This document shows positions 18,184 through 28,833 of a DNA stretch of 61,414 nucleotides, piece after piece. Origin of the DNA: Owenweeksia sp. (lineage in GTDB: Bacteria > Bacteroidota > Bacteroidia > Flavobacteriales > Schleiferiaceae); NCBI GenBank assembly GCA_028277105.1, contig JANQHO010000174.1:1-61414 (forward strand). Reading direction: 5' to 3'. The translations under genes were made by a program, and so were the position numbers. Each line of letters starts with the position of its first letter. The first letter of the stretch is position 1. The notes below the pieces were generated by a model, which saw nothing but the letters and a program-made list of their open reading frames with translations, did not search any database and was not told the DNA's origin.

Positions 18184-18453
18184 GGCAAAGTGAGGTTGGT
18201 TTGACCACATAATTTAGTCACTCTTAGGGTAAATGGCAGGTATCAATGATTGAATGAACAGACTACATTTTTAAAAGAGATGTCGGTGATGGTCTTTAAT
18301 AGGTTTTGCTAGTATTGTATTGAGAGAACGGGCACCTGACTGATTGTGCGATAGGAGAAGTCAGGATCATGCCAGCTAATAATGATAAACCGTAATTTTC
18401 AATTCCTCTCAACAATAGTAAGGCTCTGATGTTGCCTGTATAAACTATTGTGT

Positions 18454-19719
18454 ATGAGTGGGCAATATGACGTAATCGTTATTGGTGCCGGACTGGCCGG
18501 ATTAACCGCAGCTAAAAAACTCGAAGAATACAATTTAAGAGTACTGGTACTGGAGGCAGAAGATCGCGTTGGCGGCAGGCTTAAAACCGATGAGAGTGAA
18601 GGTTTTCTATTTGACCAGGGCTTCCAGGTTTTGCTCACTGCTTATCCAGAAGCCCGGAAATACCTGAATTATGATGAGCTAAATCTCAAGACGTTTAAGG
18701 CAGGGGCTGTATGTTATAACAAAAAAAACGTGTTTACTGTCAAAGACGCAGGTAATAACCCGCTAACCGCTTTGAATATGGCTTTTTCCCCGGTAGGAAG
18801 CCTGATGGATAAGGTCAGGATGGGGAACCTGAAGGCCCGTTTAATGAAGAAGGATCTGGAAAGCATTTTTAACGATCCTGAGCTCTCTACCATAGAATAC
18901 CTCGAGCAAAAGGGTTTTTCCGACAGAATAATTCAGCGCTTTTTCAAACCTTTTTTTGGAGGTATCTTTTTGGAAAATGAGCTTGTTACTTCTTCCCGGA
19001 TGTTCGAGTTTGTCTTTAAAATGTTCAGTGAGGGACAAACTGCCGTTCCGGCAAAGGGGATGGAAGAAATTCCCAAACAACTGAAAGATAAGCTCAAAAC
19101 AAGCCGTTTCCGGTTTCATACCAAAGTGAAAAGTGTACGAGGCACCTCTGTTACCTTGGCAAATAGCGAAGTGATAGAAGCTAAACAGCTTATTATTGCT
19201 TGTGATGCAGAACATATACTAGAAAATATGAAAGGATCGATCAGGTGGAACAAAACGGCCAATTATTATTTTGAAGCCGATCGCTCTGTTCTAAAGCAAA
19301 ATATCATAGCACTGAATTACGCAGAAGATGGTTTGGTCAATCATTTTACGGTCATCAGTGATGCCGCTCCTGAGTACTCAGCTCGAGGAAAAAGCCTGGT
19401 TTCTGTGAGCCTGCGAGAAATACCCAACCGGTCGGTTGAAGAAGTAAGCCGGGATATCCAAAACGAGTTATCCGTTACTTATGGTCCTGAGGTACAGCAA
19501 TGGCGTTTTATTCGTAACTATCACATTAAAAAAGCTTTACCGGCTTTAACTGATCTAAAACATGAAGTATCATTTACCGAAACCCGCTTGGCAGAAAATC
19601 TATACCTGGCTGGTGATCATCTCCTCAACGGCAGCATTAATGCGGCTCTGAAAAGCGGTGAGTTGGCCGCCAAAGCCGCAGTGCTTGACCATCAGCCTTC
19701 CGATCCTGTCTCAAGTTGA
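18454..19719 (+). CDS. FAD-dependent amine-oxidase-type oxidoreductase
   Basis: A 421-residue flavoprotein. Dinucleotide-binding motif [19 protein letters not shown] begins at residue 7 and is followed by [15 protein letters not shown], the amine oxidase / protoporphyrinogen-oxidase-like signature; the C-terminus has [20 protein letters not shown], which closes the FAD site. The substrate cannot be read from the sequence. A TTG at 18448 precedes ATG 18454; ATG is chosen. It runs 28 bp into the convergent thioredoxin-like gene. Confidence 0.85.
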   Translation: MSGQYDVIVIGAGLAGLTAAKKLEEYNLRVLVLEAEDRVGGRLKTDESEGFLFDQGFQVLLTAYPEARKYLNYDELNLKTFKAGAVCYNKKNVFTVKDAGNNPLTALNMAFSPVGSLMDKVRMGNLKARLMKKDLESIFNDPELSTIEYLEQKGFSDRIIQRFFKPFFGGIFLENELVTSSRMFEFVFKMFSEGQTAVPAKGMEEIPKQLKDKLKTSRFRFHTKVKSVRGTSVTLANSEVIEAKQLIIACDAEHILENMKGSIRWNKTANYYFEADRSVLKQNIIALNYAEDGLVNHFTVISDAAPEYSARGKSLVSVSLREIPNRSVEEVSRDIQNELSVTYGPEVQQWRFIRNYHIKKALPALTDLKHEVSFTETRLAENLYLAGDHLLNGSINAALKSGELAAKAAVLDHQPSDPVSS

Positions 19720-20303
19720 GATACCACTTCTTGTTCTATAGCCACTCCCCTGTCTCTCGAATACTTCAGCTGGACATCTTTGTTATAGTAAGCTTTAGGT
19801 ACTCCTGATCTTTTACTTTCAATGGCAAACTTTTGCAATTCTGCCGGTCTGGGGCCCCATACTCCCAATTCTTCGAGGGTATCTTTTTTTAAGCGGATAA
19901 GTATGGGAATGCTTCTGCTTCCGTTGGTGAGATACAGGTCCATCAGATCCGGATTTTCGTCCCGCAATACTATCTTGAGCTCAACTTTATCAGAAGCTTC
20001 TGCCAATGCGTTTATTACCGGAACCGAGTGTGCAGCATCGCCACACCAACCCTCGGTAATAACAAGCCATATTTCATCTGTTTTTAGTTGGTGGAGCTTG
20101 TCCTGTGTTTCTCCCTTAAGCGTGAAGTGTTTATCCCATTTGTTCATACGGGCCACATTCAGTTCAGTATAATGGATCATGTCTGGGCTGTGATCCTCCC
20201 CCGTGGTTTTATTATCTACCAGCAGCTTATCTACTAAAGTCCTGTAACCTTGATAAGTGATAGCATTTTCCAGAGCCATTTTTAAAACCTCTCTTCTTTC
20301 CAT
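19692..20303 (-). CDS. Thioredoxin-like protein with WCGDA motif
   Basis: A 203-residue thioredoxin-fold protein (Thioredoxin_9-like). The active-site region is [20 protein letters not shown], so the second Cys of CxxC is missing and only one Cys (in WCGD) remains at that site, as is usual for this family. A conserved SIPILI and [11 protein letters not shown] follow. Role is probably redox or bacillithiol/thiol-related, unproven. It is the last gene of a minus-strand run from the GIN lipoprotein gene and ends inside the convergent flavoprotein gene. Confidence 0.8.
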   Translation of the reverse strand: MERREVLKMALENAITYQGYRTLVDKLLVDNKTTGEDHSPDMIHYTELNVARMNKWDKHFTLKGETQDKLHQLKTDEIWLVITEGWCGDAAHSVPVINALAEASDKVELKIVLRDENPDLMDLYLTNGSRSIPILIRLKKDTLEELGVWGPRPAELQKFAIESKRSGVPKAYYNKDVQLKYSRDRGVAIEQEVVSQLETGSEG

Positions 20304-20362
20304 AGTGTTGATCTTGCTGCAAATTTCAGTCAGTATGAAGAAAAATATTATCGGGTGTATTA

Positions 20363-21250
20363 CTAGCTGAAAGCAGCAGAAACCCTCGCAGCTTTAGGGC
20401 CTTCGGAATAATCGTAAAAACCTTCTCCGGACTTAATGCCCAGTTTGCCAGCAGTAACCATGTTCACCAATAAAGGACAGGGAGCATATTTGGGATTGCC
20501 AAAACCTTCATGCAGTACATTTAAGATGGAAAGACAAACGTCAAGTCCAATAAAATCGGCTAATTGCAAAGGCCCCATAGGGTGGGCCATTCCCAACTTC
20601 ATAATGGTGTCTATTTCCTTTACCCCGGCAACGCCTTCAAAAAGTGCAATAATAGCCTCATTGATCATAGGCATAAGAATGCGATTGGCAACAAAGCCTG
20701 GATAGTCGTTACATTCGGTGGGTACTTTACCCAAAGACTTAGATAATTCCATGATGTTAGCGGTAACCACATCAGAAGTCGCGTAACCTCTTATCACTTC
20801 CACCAGTTTCATTACTGGAACCGGATTCATAAAATGCATTCCTATTACTTTATCTGGTCTTTGGGTAACAGCAGCTATTTTAGTGATGGAAATGGAAGAA
20901 GTATTGGTAGCCAGTATAGTTTGCGGATCACAGAATTCATCCAACTGGGCAAATATTTTCATTTTGAGGTCAATGTTTTCAGTGGCTGCTTCTATTACTA
21001 ATTCCGCGTCCTTTACAGCTTCTTTCAGTTTGGTGTAAGTGGTAATATTGGCCAGAGTCTTGCTTTTATCATCCTCTGTAATCAGCTCTTTTTTTATTTG
21101 CCTGTCCAGGTTCTTTCCAATGGTAGCCATTCCCTTTTCAAGGCTGGCAGCAGATATGTCTACCAGCCTTACCTGATGGTTGTGTTGGGCAAAAACATGA
21201 GCAATACCGTTACCCATGGTACCGGCTCCTATTACTGTTATGATTTTCAT
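20363..21250 (-). CDS. 3-hydroxyacyl-CoA (3-hydroxybutyryl-CoA) dehydrogenase
   Basis: A 295-residue NAD-dependent dehydrogenase that interconverts 3-hydroxyacyl-CoA and 3-oxoacyl-CoA. NAD motif GAGTMGNGIAH at 7-17; catalytic His in GMHFMNPVPVMKLVEV; substrate segment NDYPGFVANR; C-terminal helical dimer domain. Full-length for the short single-function (Hbd/PaaH-like) form. It sits 26 bp after the TlpA-like gene and 59 bp before the thioredoxin-like gene in the same direction. Confidence 0.93.
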   Translation of the reverse strand: MKIITVIGAGTMGNGIAHVFAQHNHQVRLVDISAASLEKGMATIGKNLDRQIKKELITEDDKSKTLANITTYTKLKEAVKDAELVIEAATENIDLKMKIFAQLDEFCDPQTILATNTSSISITKIAAVTQRPDKVIGMHFMNPVPVMKLVEVIRGYATSDVVTANIMELSKSLGKVPTECNDYPGFVANRILMPMINEAIIALFEGVAGVKEIDTIMKLGMAHPMGPLQLADFIGLDVCLSILNVLHEGFGNPKYAPCPLLVNMVTAGKLGIKSGEGFYDYSEGPKAARVSAAFS

Positions 21251-21276
21251 ATAGTTCAGGGTGATTTATGGTTTAT

Positions 21277-22524
21277 TTAATTAAGGTTTTCTTTATCAAT
21301 GAGTAGTATCTCCCGGATAGTGCTGTCGCTCTCTTGTACAAAACTATCGTAAACCGGAGTTCCCGGCCCGGAAAAGCCGGTATGTATTTTTACAACCCGG
21401 TGACTGCGATCGAGATAGATCGAAGTAGGAAAACTCATGATATGATTCAGCATGGGCAAAGCATCGGCTGCCCTGTCTTTCCGGGTAGAGCCTGCCAGTA
21501 AAACAGGATAGGGAATATCGAGATCGCGTTTCATTTTCCGGGCTCTGGCCAAAGCTGTTTCTTCATCTTTAGCTCTTTCAAAAGTAAGCCCTACTACTTC
21601 TAAGCCTTCCTGGTGATATTGATCATATACCTTTTTAAGATAACGGGTCTCGTCCATACAGTTGGGACACCAACTGCCCATGACCTGAACAACAACGGCT
21701 TTGCCTTTAAAGTGATCATCAGAAAGTGATATAGCATTACCCTCCAGATCGGGAAATAAAAAAGCCAAGCTATTGAAACCAGGTTTGAGATAGGTCAACG
21801 TATCGGGGTCAGCCAGTTCAAAATCATCATCGCGGTAAGCTACCCAGTATTCCAGCCTCGAGCGGCCTGAGAATAAACGACCATTCATTTTTTGACCATC
21901 TTCAATTACGGCCTCCAGATAATATAAGTGAGCCCCGTCAAAGGTGGAAAGCTGGAGTATATTACCGTTCAATACTCCTTCCAGGTAGCGGTAATCGCCC
22001 GTTTCAGTCATAAAAGTGCCTGTTACCTTATTCCCTTCTTGCTCAAAGTAGCCAATAGCGGGATCCTCATTGTCTGTCCCGGGGCTGAACTTCACGGCCC
22101 ATTTTTTATTGATATCACAACAATTCTGAGTTTCTACTGGAAAACGCATTTCGTTGCCAAACTCCGCCTTTAAGGGGAGCAGGTAGTTGGCTCCATCAGG
22201 GTTAACGTAATAACCTTCCATTTCAGTTTCTCCCTTCTTGAGTAGCAAATAGTTGGCAAAAACCGGCATTTGAATTTTCAGGGTATCCCCTCCTATCAGA
22301 GTAACATCTTTTATTTCAATGGCTTCGTCAGCATTGTAAATAGTTATATGATAAGCTTCGTCAACTTTCTCCAGTTTAAAATTAAAAGGGAGGTCAATGG
22401 AATCATTCAAAGCTATAATAGCCCGCCAAATTCCGCTTTTAGGCTCAACAGTGTTTTTGGTAAACTGCTGGCAGCTTGCTAATAAAGCTATAAGGCTTAA
22501 AATTAAAAATTTACCCAATTTCAT
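21277..22524 (-). CDS. TlpA-family thioredoxin lipoprotein
   Basis: A 415-residue lipoprotein. Lipobox LLASC (Cys18), an N-terminal beta-rich domain of about 240 residues that resembles the DUF4369-like region found before TlpA domains, then a redoxin/TlpA domain with the active site SWCPNC (CxxC intact) and the cis-Pro loop SFPTSIYLD. Predicted to hold or reduce thiols in the periplasm or to act as an envelope disulfide reductase. In line with the GT39 gene upstream (24-bp gap) and the dehydrogenase downstream. Confidence 0.87.
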   Translation of the reverse strand: MKLGKFLILSLIALLASCQQFTKNTVEPKSGIWRAIIALNDSIDLPFNFKLEKVDEAYHITIYNADEAIEIKDVTLIGGDTLKIQMPVFANYLLLKKGETEMEGYYVNPDGANYLLPLKAEFGNEMRFPVETQNCCDINKKWAVKFSPGTDNEDPAIGYFEQEGNKVTGTFMTETGDYRYLEGVLNGNILQLSTFDGAHLYYLEAVIEDGQKMNGRLFSGRSRLEYWVAYRDDDFELADPDTLTYLKPGFNSLAFLFPDLEGNAISLSDDHFKGKAVVVQVMGSWCPNCMDETRYLKKVYDQYHQEGLEVVGLTFERAKDEETALARARKMKRDLDIPYPVLLAGSTRKDRAADALPMLNHIMSFPTSIYLDRSHRVVKIHTGFSGPGTPVYDSFVQESDSTIREILLIDKENLN

Positions 22525-22548
22525 CAGCTGTTGTTTTAACGGTTGTGA

Positions 22549-24255
22549 TCATTCTTTGCTTTCAATCGCTTTTACCAAATAGACTGGTTTCACTTTTGTG
22601 GAACGCTTTTCGGCCATTAAAAAATCTATTGATAGGTTAGTTACAGGGTAACTCCTTACTTTTTTCAGAATATCCAGTTCAAAATCTCTTTGCAGATCTG
22701 CCAGATCCCTTTTAGTGGTTATGATATAAGTCTCTTCTCCTCTTTCCAGTCTTTCTTTAATGCTTTCATCATGGATGGTTTCTACGGTAGCCTGAACATA
22801 ATATCCGTAGCTAAATATAAAGTAGCGGTAAAAAAACACATTATGAGGATCGATGTTTTTCTGGTTGGAGTACTTTGCCAGGTTTGAACCGGCCTGGTAC
22901 TCTAACAATTCGGGATAAAACCAGGTATTCATGGTATAGTTAGCTGATACAGAAACTATAGCAGAGGCAATTATGAGATTGATACCTTTTCCCCTGGGCT
23001 TAAACATGAAATAAATAGCTATGGCTATTCCGGTAAAGGCGATCATGATCTCTACAGCGGTGGCTCCGGGAAAAAAATAGAAATAGATGAAATAAACGAT
23101 CATAAAACTGCTGATCACTACTAACAATTGCAGAAAAAGGCTGAGATTATATCGCCAGGAGGTAAACTTACCGGGAAGCATGATTTTTTCGTGCCACCAG
23201 CCGGCCAGTAATATGGAAGCCAGAGGGTAAATCACAAAAATGTAATGAGGCAACTTATAATTAGAAAGTGAAAGGGCAATAAACGGTAACAGAAATCCTA
23301 AGAGCGTAAGCAATTCCGGGAGTTTTTTACCTTTCAATATAACTTTTAAGATGTCGACTATCCTGCTAAAAAAAGCGAGTATGAATAAAAGTGACCAGGG
23401 TAAAAACGACCAAATGAAATTATGAACAAAAAAGAACGGCCCTGAATTGTCTTTCCACACATTTTCTCCGGTAAGGCGTCCAAAACTCTGAGTCCAAAAA
23501 TAAAATTCAATACCCGAAACACCGGTTTGAAGCTGAACACCGTCACTACTTACAAAACGAACCGTTTTTTCTGGATGCATATCGTATTGCTGGTATAAAC
23601 CGTAAAGCATGGGTGACAGCATTAACCCGATCAGAAGCAAGGCTACCAAATACTGCCAGCGGAATATGTCCCCCCACCGCCCTGCACCTATCAGATAGCC
23701 TCCAATGGCCAAAACAGGCACCATTAATCCGATAGGCCCTTTGGCCAACATAGCCAGTGCCATGCCTGCTGAAGCTCCGATCAACCATTTCCATTTGTTA
23801 TCGTGGAGCCATTCTACCAACTGCCATATGGCAAAAATCACTGAACCAGTAAGAATGGTATCTGTCCGCAAATCGTGATTAAAAAGAAAAAAGGCCTGAC
23901 AGGTGAACAACATTAAAGCTGCCAGCCGGCCAACGGTTATGTTATACAGCAGCTTTCCCAAACGGTAGGTACTGTATACTCCTAATAAGGTAAAAAGAAA
24001 ACCTCCTATTTTAAACGACCAGTTATGATAGCCAAAGAGCTTGAAAAAAAGAGAGCTTACCCAAAATAACAAAGGGGGTTTATCCAAATAGTCGTCTCCG
24101 CGATGCTTTACCTGAAGGTAATTTCCCGTTTCCGCCATCTCCCGGCTAATACTGGCGTATTGAGACGAATCAACCCCCATTATATCAATGGACAACCCAA
24201 AAACATATACGATACAGGCCAGCAATAATAACTTGAATAAAAGAGATAATTTCAA
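22549..24255 (-). CDS. GT39/ArnT-like lipid-linked-sugar glycosyltransferase
   Basis: A 568-residue polytopic membrane enzyme with about a dozen hydrophobic segments. The first extracytoplasmic loop holds GVDSSQYASISREM and DDYLDKPPLLFW, the DxxxY and KPPL hallmarks of the GT39/PMT family (ArnT and relatives), which use polyprenyl-phosphate sugars at the outer face of the inner membrane. Target (lipid A, protein or glycan) is not known. No ATG is present upstream of the first membrane segment: an in-frame TGA lies just before, leaving TTG 24255 as the start. Part of the minus-strand run with pgcA-like gene upstream. Confidence 0.87.
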   Translation of the reverse strand: MKLSLLFKLLLLACIVYVFGLSIDIMGVDSSQYASISREMAETGNYLQVKHRGDDYLDKPPLLFWVSSLFFKLFGYHNWSFKIGGFLFTLLGVYSTYRLGKLLYNITVGRLAALMLFTCQAFFLFNHDLRTDTILTGSVIFAIWQLVEWLHDNKWKWLIGASAGMALAMLAKGPIGLMVPVLAIGGYLIGAGRWGDIFRWQYLVALLLIGLMLSPMLYGLYQQYDMHPEKTVRFVSSDGVQLQTGVSGIEFYFWTQSFGRLTGENVWKDNSGPFFFVHNFIWSFLPWSLLFILAFFSRIVDILKVILKGKKLPELLTLLGFLLPFIALSLSNYKLPHYIFVIYPLASILLAGWWHEKIMLPGKFTSWRYNLSLFLQLLVVISSFMIVYFIYFYFFPGATAVEIMIAFTGIAIAIYFMFKPRGKGINLIIASAIVSVSANYTMNTWFYPELLEYQAGSNLAKYSNQKNIDPHNVFFYRYFIFSYGYYVQATVETIHDESIKERLERGEETYIITTKRDLADLQRDFELDILKKVRSYPVTNLSIDFLMAEKRSTKVKPVYLVKAIESKE

Positions 24256-24280
24256 ATCATAAAGATTTAATCAGACAAAT

Positions 24281-25999
24281 TTACAATCCCAACGATTTTT
24301 TAAAACCGTCAATTCTATGCCATAATTCTTTTTGCTTATCGCTGAAATCACCAACATCATTTAAAGAGGTATTTACGCTAAAATAAAACTTGATCTTGGG
24401 TTCTGTCCCAGAAGGCCGGGCAGTAATAACACTTCCTTTTTCTGTAACAAATTGAATAACATTACTTTTGGGTAAATCAATTGCTGTTTCTACACCCGTA
24501 GATTTATTGCGGGAAACGGATGTTTGATAATCGAGTAATTGAACTATCCTTTCTCCCCCTATAACTTCTGGCGGATTATTACGGAAACCTTCAATCATGG
24601 CTGCTATTTCTTCTGCTCCGCTTTTACCTTTTTTAGTAAGCGAAACCAAACCCTCCTGATAATAACCGAACTTCTGATAGATATCCATTAACAAGCCGTA
24701 AAGGGAGGAGCCACGGGATATAGCCCAGGCTGCAGCTTCAGCCAGCATTACTGCCGAAGCAATAGCATCTTTGTCCCTTACAAAATCACCTATCAGATAG
24801 CCGTAGCTCTCTTCTCCTCCACCGATAAAGTTTTTTTCCTCTTCATTATTCCTGATGAGTTCGGCAATCCATTTAAAGCCAGTGAGGCACTGCATACTTT
24901 CAACCTCATAATGTTCGGCCATTTTATCCAGCAAGGCAGTCGTAACTACAGTGCGGGTAATAAATTCCTTGCCTTTAAACCTGCCGTTTTCTTTCCATTT
25001 TTCAAGGAGGTAATAGATTAATACAGAGGCCGCCTGATTGCCATTGAGCAGTATTAGTTTACCCTCCATATCTCTTACAGCGAGGCCCACCCGGTCAGAA
25101 TCAGGGTCAGTTCCTATTACCAGGTCAGCCTGAATTTCCTCCGCCTTTTTTACAGCCATACTCAAAGCTTCTGCCTCTTCAGGATTAGGTGACTCTACGG
25201 TGGGAAAATTGCCATCGGGCACAGATTGTTCTTCTACCAGGTGAAAATCGGAAAAGCCAAAAGCTTCAAAAGCAGCTGGCATTAAGGTGATGCTGGTGCC
25301 ATGAATAGGGGTAAAAACAACTTTTAATTTATCCTTACCGTCATCACTAAGGCTCAGTTTTTTCAGGGCTTGCAGGTAAGCTTCATCTAATTGCTGACCA
25401 ATAATTTCTACAAGCTCACTATTACCTTTAAACTTTACTTCTGCAGGGCTCACCTTACGGACTTCGGCTATTACTCCTTTGTCGTGAGGAGGAACCAGCT
25501 GACCTCCATCATTCCAATAAACTTTATAACCGTTGTATTCCGGTGGGTTATGTGAAGCAGTAATCACAATTCCACTGTGACACTTTAAGTGGCGAATGGC
25601 AAAGGAGAGTTCCGGAGTCGGCCTGAGGTCTTCAAAAAGATAAACCCTGATATTATTGGCAGCCAGTACTTCCGCAACCTGAGAGGCAAAATTTTTACTG
25701 TTGTTACGGCTGTCGTAGGCAATAGCCACTTTGTGATCTTCTCCGGGAAACTGACTCTTTATATAGTTGGCTAACCCCTGGGTAGCTGTACCTAAAGTAT
25801 ATCTATTGATGCGGTTGGTACCAACTCCCATAATGCCTCTCATTCCCCCGGTACCAAAATCCAGGTCTTTGTAAAAGGCATCATTATAGGCTTCTCCCCC
25901 TTCTTCTATCAGTTTTTTTACTTCTTCCCGTGTTTGCTGGTCGTAAGGTTCCTTAGTCCACTGCCTGGCTTTTTCCAGGGGACTCCATGTTTCTGTCAT
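24281..25999 (-). CDS. Phosphosugar mutase (phosphoglucomutase/phosphomannomutase family)
   Basis: A 572-residue alpha-D-phosphohexomutase. The catalytic serine loop is TASHNPPEYNGYK, the metal-binding loop is GTDPDSDRVG, the sugar-binding loop is GGGEESYGYLIGD, and the phosphate-binding loop is TARPSGTEPKIK; all four are intact. The length and sequence fit the PgcA-type phosphoglucomutase. It makes the sugar-1-phosphates used for nucleotide sugars. It lies 11 bp after the GIN lipoprotein gene and 25 bp before the GT39 gene, so likely cotranscribed with both. Confidence 0.93.
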   Translation of the reverse strand: MTETWSPLEKARQWTKEPYDQQTREEVKKLIEEGGEAYNDAFYKDLDFGTGGMRGIMGVGTNRINRYTLGTATQGLANYIKSQFPGEDHKVAIAYDSRNNSKNFASQVAEVLAANNIRVYLFEDLRPTPELSFAIRHLKCHSGIVITASHNPPEYNGYKVYWNDGGQLVPPHDKGVIAEVRKVSPAEVKFKGNSELVEIIGQQLDEAYLQALKKLSLSDDGKDKLKVVFTPIHGTSITLMPAAFEAFGFSDFHLVEEQSVPDGNFPTVESPNPEEAEALSMAVKKAEEIQADLVIGTDPDSDRVGLAVRDMEGKLILLNGNQAASVLIYYLLEKWKENGRFKGKEFITRTVVTTALLDKMAEHYEVESMQCLTGFKWIAELIRNNEEEKNFIGGGEESYGYLIGDFVRDKDAIASAVMLAEAAAWAISRGSSLYGLLMDIYQKFGYYQEGLVSLTKKGKSGAEEIAAMIEGFRNNPPEVIGGERIVQLLDYQTSVSRNKSTGVETAIDLPKSNVIQFVTEKGSVITARPSGTEPKIKFYFSVNTSLNDVGDFSDKQKELWHRIDGFKKSLGL

Positions 26000-26010
26000 A
26001 TTATACTAAA

Positions 26011-26706
26011 TCAACTTCTGGGGTGTATAGATGCTGCTCCGCTAATCTCTTTGGTAATATTGGGATTACCGGAATATTCTATCTCTGCTGCTCCGCTGAT
26101 CTTTACCTCCAGTTCCCGGGATACATCAACGTCTATATCGCTGGCACCGCTGGCTGAAATATACATTTCGCTAACCTGCATACCTCCTGCGTCAATTTCA
26201 GCTGCTCCTGAGGTTTCTATCCTTACTCTTTCTACATTACCCATCAAATCCAATTCAGCAGCCCCGCTACAGTCAACACTCAATTTCTGGTAGCTTAGAT
26301 TTAACTCTGCTTCCACCGCTCCCGAAAAATCAATATCCAGGCTATTACCACTAAGTTGCCCCTGACTGTGAATATCACAGGCTCCGCTTCCATCCAGTAC
26401 CGTTAACTCGGGAACAGTTATGTATACGGCCAGCTTTTTTGCTCTTCGAATAGGTTCGTTTGAGGATATCTTAAGCACACCATCACTGACCTCTGTTTTG
26501 ATTATAGGTAGGAGGTTGTCATCCGCTTCTACTACTACTTTATGCTTATTTCCCTGCTTCAGGTAAATATCAAAAGCCCCTCCAACGTCTATTTTGTCAA
26601 AAGAGCCCACTTCCCTTTCCTGGGTGTTTACATTGCCATTACCCTTAGTGCCCCAACAGGAGCTTATGGAAGCAGCGAGAGCGATAAAAAGAATTAAATT
26701 TTTCAT
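26011..26706 (-). CDS. Head GIN-domain (DUF2807) lipoprotein
   Basis: A 231-residue lipoprotein with lipobox SISSC (Cys17). The rest is a right-handed-helix-like GIN domain: repeated short strands such as DVGGAFDIYLKQG, LDGSGACDIHSQG, DFSGAVEAEL, DCSGAAELDL, ISGAAEIEYSG. GIN-domain proteins are frequent in the phylum and are placed at the cell envelope; the function is not established. First gene of the run that leads into the phosphosugar mutase. The 3' end of htpG with its terminator lies upstream. Confidence 0.85.
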   Translation of the reverse strand: MKNLILFIALAASISSCWGTKGNGNVNTQEREVGSFDKIDVGGAFDIYLKQGNKHKVVVEADDNLLPIIKTEVSDGVLKISSNEPIRRAKKLAVYITVPELTVLDGSGACDIHSQGQLSGNSLDIDFSGAVEAELNLSYQKLSVDCSGAAELDLMGNVERVRIETSGAAEIDAGGMQVSEMYISASGASDIDVDVSRELEVKISGAAEIEYSGNPNITKEISGAASIHPRS

Positions 26707-26762
26707 TTTAATGTAGTTTTAGTTAATGCTCTAAATTAAACATTTACAGGGCATAATTAAAC

Positions 26763-26788
26763 AAAAAAAAGCCACGCATGTGCGTGGC
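26763..26788 (-). terminator. Strong intrinsic terminator after htpG
   Basis: On the minus strand the arms GCCACGC and GCGTGGC form a perfect GC-rich stem with a 4-nt loop (26771-26788), followed by eight T (26770-26763). It lies 15 bp beyond the htpG stop. Confidence 0.9.
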
Positions 26789-26803
26789 CCTGTGAATAAT
26801 TAT

Positions 26804-28702
26804 TTAACTCTTGAGCTTTTCAAAGCTTTGATCGATAAAGCTCGTCAGTTCTTCCCCGTGTAAAAGGTTTTGGGCCAGCATGGCCAGCTTGGTACCTTGC
26901 TCTATCATATCCTTTTGTTTACTTTCATCGCTTTCTTCCAGAATACGGCTTACCAAATCGTTATTGGTATTAACTACCAGATTATACATTTCGGGCATAT
27001 TGTCCATGCCCATAAAACCTCCTCCTCCAGTCATACTCATCTCCCGCATTCTGCGCATAAATTCTGGTACTGTTATAACAAAGGGGTTTTCATTACTGTC
27101 CAGGTTTTCCATTTGTACGGTAAACTTTTCTTTATTTACCGCTTTTTCAATTACGGGCTTCAATTTCTCTATCTGTTCTTCGCTCAGTTTGGAGGGGACT
27201 TCCTCTTCTTTTTTGATCAGCTTATCGATAGAGTCGGAATCTACCCTGGCAAAGCGCAGCTTTTCATTCTCGGTTTCCAGTTTCTGGATCAGGTGGCTGA
27301 TGATAGGGCTATCCAACAGCAGCACATCATAGCCCTTAGTCTCAGCGCGTTGAATGAAGCTATGCTGGGCATCTTTATGAGCAGCATAAAGTACAATGAG
27401 GTTACCGTCTTTATCAGTTTGCAGGTCTTTGATCTTTTCTTTGTATTCCTCAAAAGTGAAATACTGTTCTTTTACGTTTTTGTAAAGCGCAAATTTGGCG
27501 GAGCGATCGTAAAATTTTTGATCGCTGAGCATACCGTATTCAATAATAACCTTGATGTCCTCCCACTTTTTCTGGAAGTCTTCACGGTCGCCTTTAAAAA
27601 GCTCATCCAGTTTATCGGCTACCTTTTTAGTAATGTGGTTGCTGATCTTCTTTACACTGGCATCGCTTTGCAGGTAAGAGCGGGAAACGTTAAGGGGAAT
27701 GTCTTTGCTATCGATAACTCCGTGTAGTAAAGTAAGAAAATCAGGTACTATGCCTTCCAGGTTATCCGTAACAAACACCTGGTTTTGGTAGAGTTGTATC
27801 TTGTTGCGGTTCAGCTCCATATTGGGCTTAATGCGGGGAAAGAACAATATACCGGTGAGGTCAAAGGGATAATCTACATTGAGATGGATATGAAAAAGTG
27901 GTTCTTCAAAGGTAAAAGGGTATAATTCGCGGTAAAAGCTTTTGTAATCCTCTTCTTTGAGATCGTTGGGCGCTTTGGTCCAGGCCGGCTCAGGATTGTT
28001 AACGATGTCGTCAACTACTTCCTTTTTAGGTTCCTTCTTATCCTCTCCTTCTACAGCAGCCTCATCATCTACCGTTATTTCCTTGGTGCCGAATTTAATG
28101 GGAACCGGCAGGAATTTACAGTACTTATTGAGCAACTCGCGGATGCGGGCTTCCTCCAGGAATTCTTCTGAATCCTCATTGATGTGCAGGATGATATCAG
28201 TTCCGCGGCTTTCTTTCTCCGATTCTTCCAGGCTAAACTCAGGGTTGCCTTCACAGGTCCAGTGAGCTGCTTTGACGCCTTCTTTATGGCTTTGTGAAAG
28301 GATCTCCACCTTATGGGCAATCATAAAGGAAGAATAAAAACCCAATCCAAAATGACCGATGATAGCTGCCCCGTCTGTTTTGTCTTTGTATTTCTGAACG
28401 AATTCCTCAGCCCCGGAAAAAGCTACCTGGTTGATGTACTTTTCTACTTCATCCGTAGTCATGCCAATCCCACAGTCACTTACGGTAATGGTCTTATTCT
28501 CCTTATCGACTTTAATCTCGATCTTGAGATCACCCAGCTCGCTGCTTGTTTCCCCCAAGCGGGCCAGGGTCTTGAGCTTCTGGGTAGCGTCTACGGCATT
28601 GGATACCAATTCTCTTAGAAATATTTCGTGATCGGAGTAGAGAAACTTTTTAATGATGGGAAAAATGTTATCGGCCGTTACATTGATCTTTCCGGTGCTC
28701 AT
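26804..28702 (-). CDS. htpG: Molecular chaperone HtpG (Hsp90)
   Basis: A 632-residue Hsp90. The N-terminal ATPase domain carries LRELVSNAVDA, DCGIGMT, and GHFGLGFYSSFM; the middle domain has GILFFPRI and NRNKIQLYQNQVFV; the C-terminal dimer domain follows. An acidic insertion near residue 230-250 (DEAAVEGEDKKEPKKE) is typical of Bacteroidota HtpG. The open frame extends to 28765 without similarity; ATG 28702 (MSTGKIN) is the start. A strong terminator follows. Heat-shock control is expected but no clear promoter was found. Confidence 0.97.
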   Translation of the reverse strand: MSTGKINVTADNIFPIIKKFLYSDHEIFLRELVSNAVDATQKLKTLARLGETSSELGDLKIEIKVDKENKTITVSDCGIGMTTDEVEKYINQVAFSGAEEFVQKYKDKTDGAAIIGHFGLGFYSSFMIAHKVEILSQSHKEGVKAAHWTCEGNPEFSLEESEKESRGTDIILHINEDSEEFLEEARIRELLNKYCKFLPVPIKFGTKEITVDDEAAVEGEDKKEPKKEVVDDIVNNPEPAWTKAPNDLKEEDYKSFYRELYPFTFEEPLFHIHLNVDYPFDLTGILFFPRIKPNMELNRNKIQLYQNQVFVTDNLEGIVPDFLTLLHGVIDSKDIPLNVSRSYLQSDASVKKISNHITKKVADKLDELFKGDREDFQKKWEDIKVIIEYGMLSDQKFYDRSAKFALYKNVKEQYFTFEEYKEKIKDLQTDKDGNLIVLYAAHKDAQHSFIQRAETKGYDVLLLDSPIISHLIQKLETENEKLRFARVDSDSIDKLIKKEEEVPSKLSEEQIEKLKPVIEKAVNKEKFTVQMENLDSNENPFVITVPEFMRRMREMSMTGGGGFMGMDNMPEMYNLVVNTNNDLVSRILEESDESKQKDMIEQGTKLAMLAQNLLHGEELTSFIDQSFEKLKS

Positions 28703-28833
28703 AATTATAGTTTGATGTTTAACGTTTGTAGTTTGAAGTTTTCGACCTTCATATACCGCTCCCATGTTGACAAAGGCTATGCCGCAGGGGCAGAGGTGAC
28801 AAAGTGGCGGGGTATTTTACAATGCCATATTAA

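Noticed and set aside
26870-27727. A long (285-residue) open frame antisense to htpG
   Set aside because: It is a codon-bias shadow: the htpG frame is intact and conserved and the antisense protein has no recognisable pattern.
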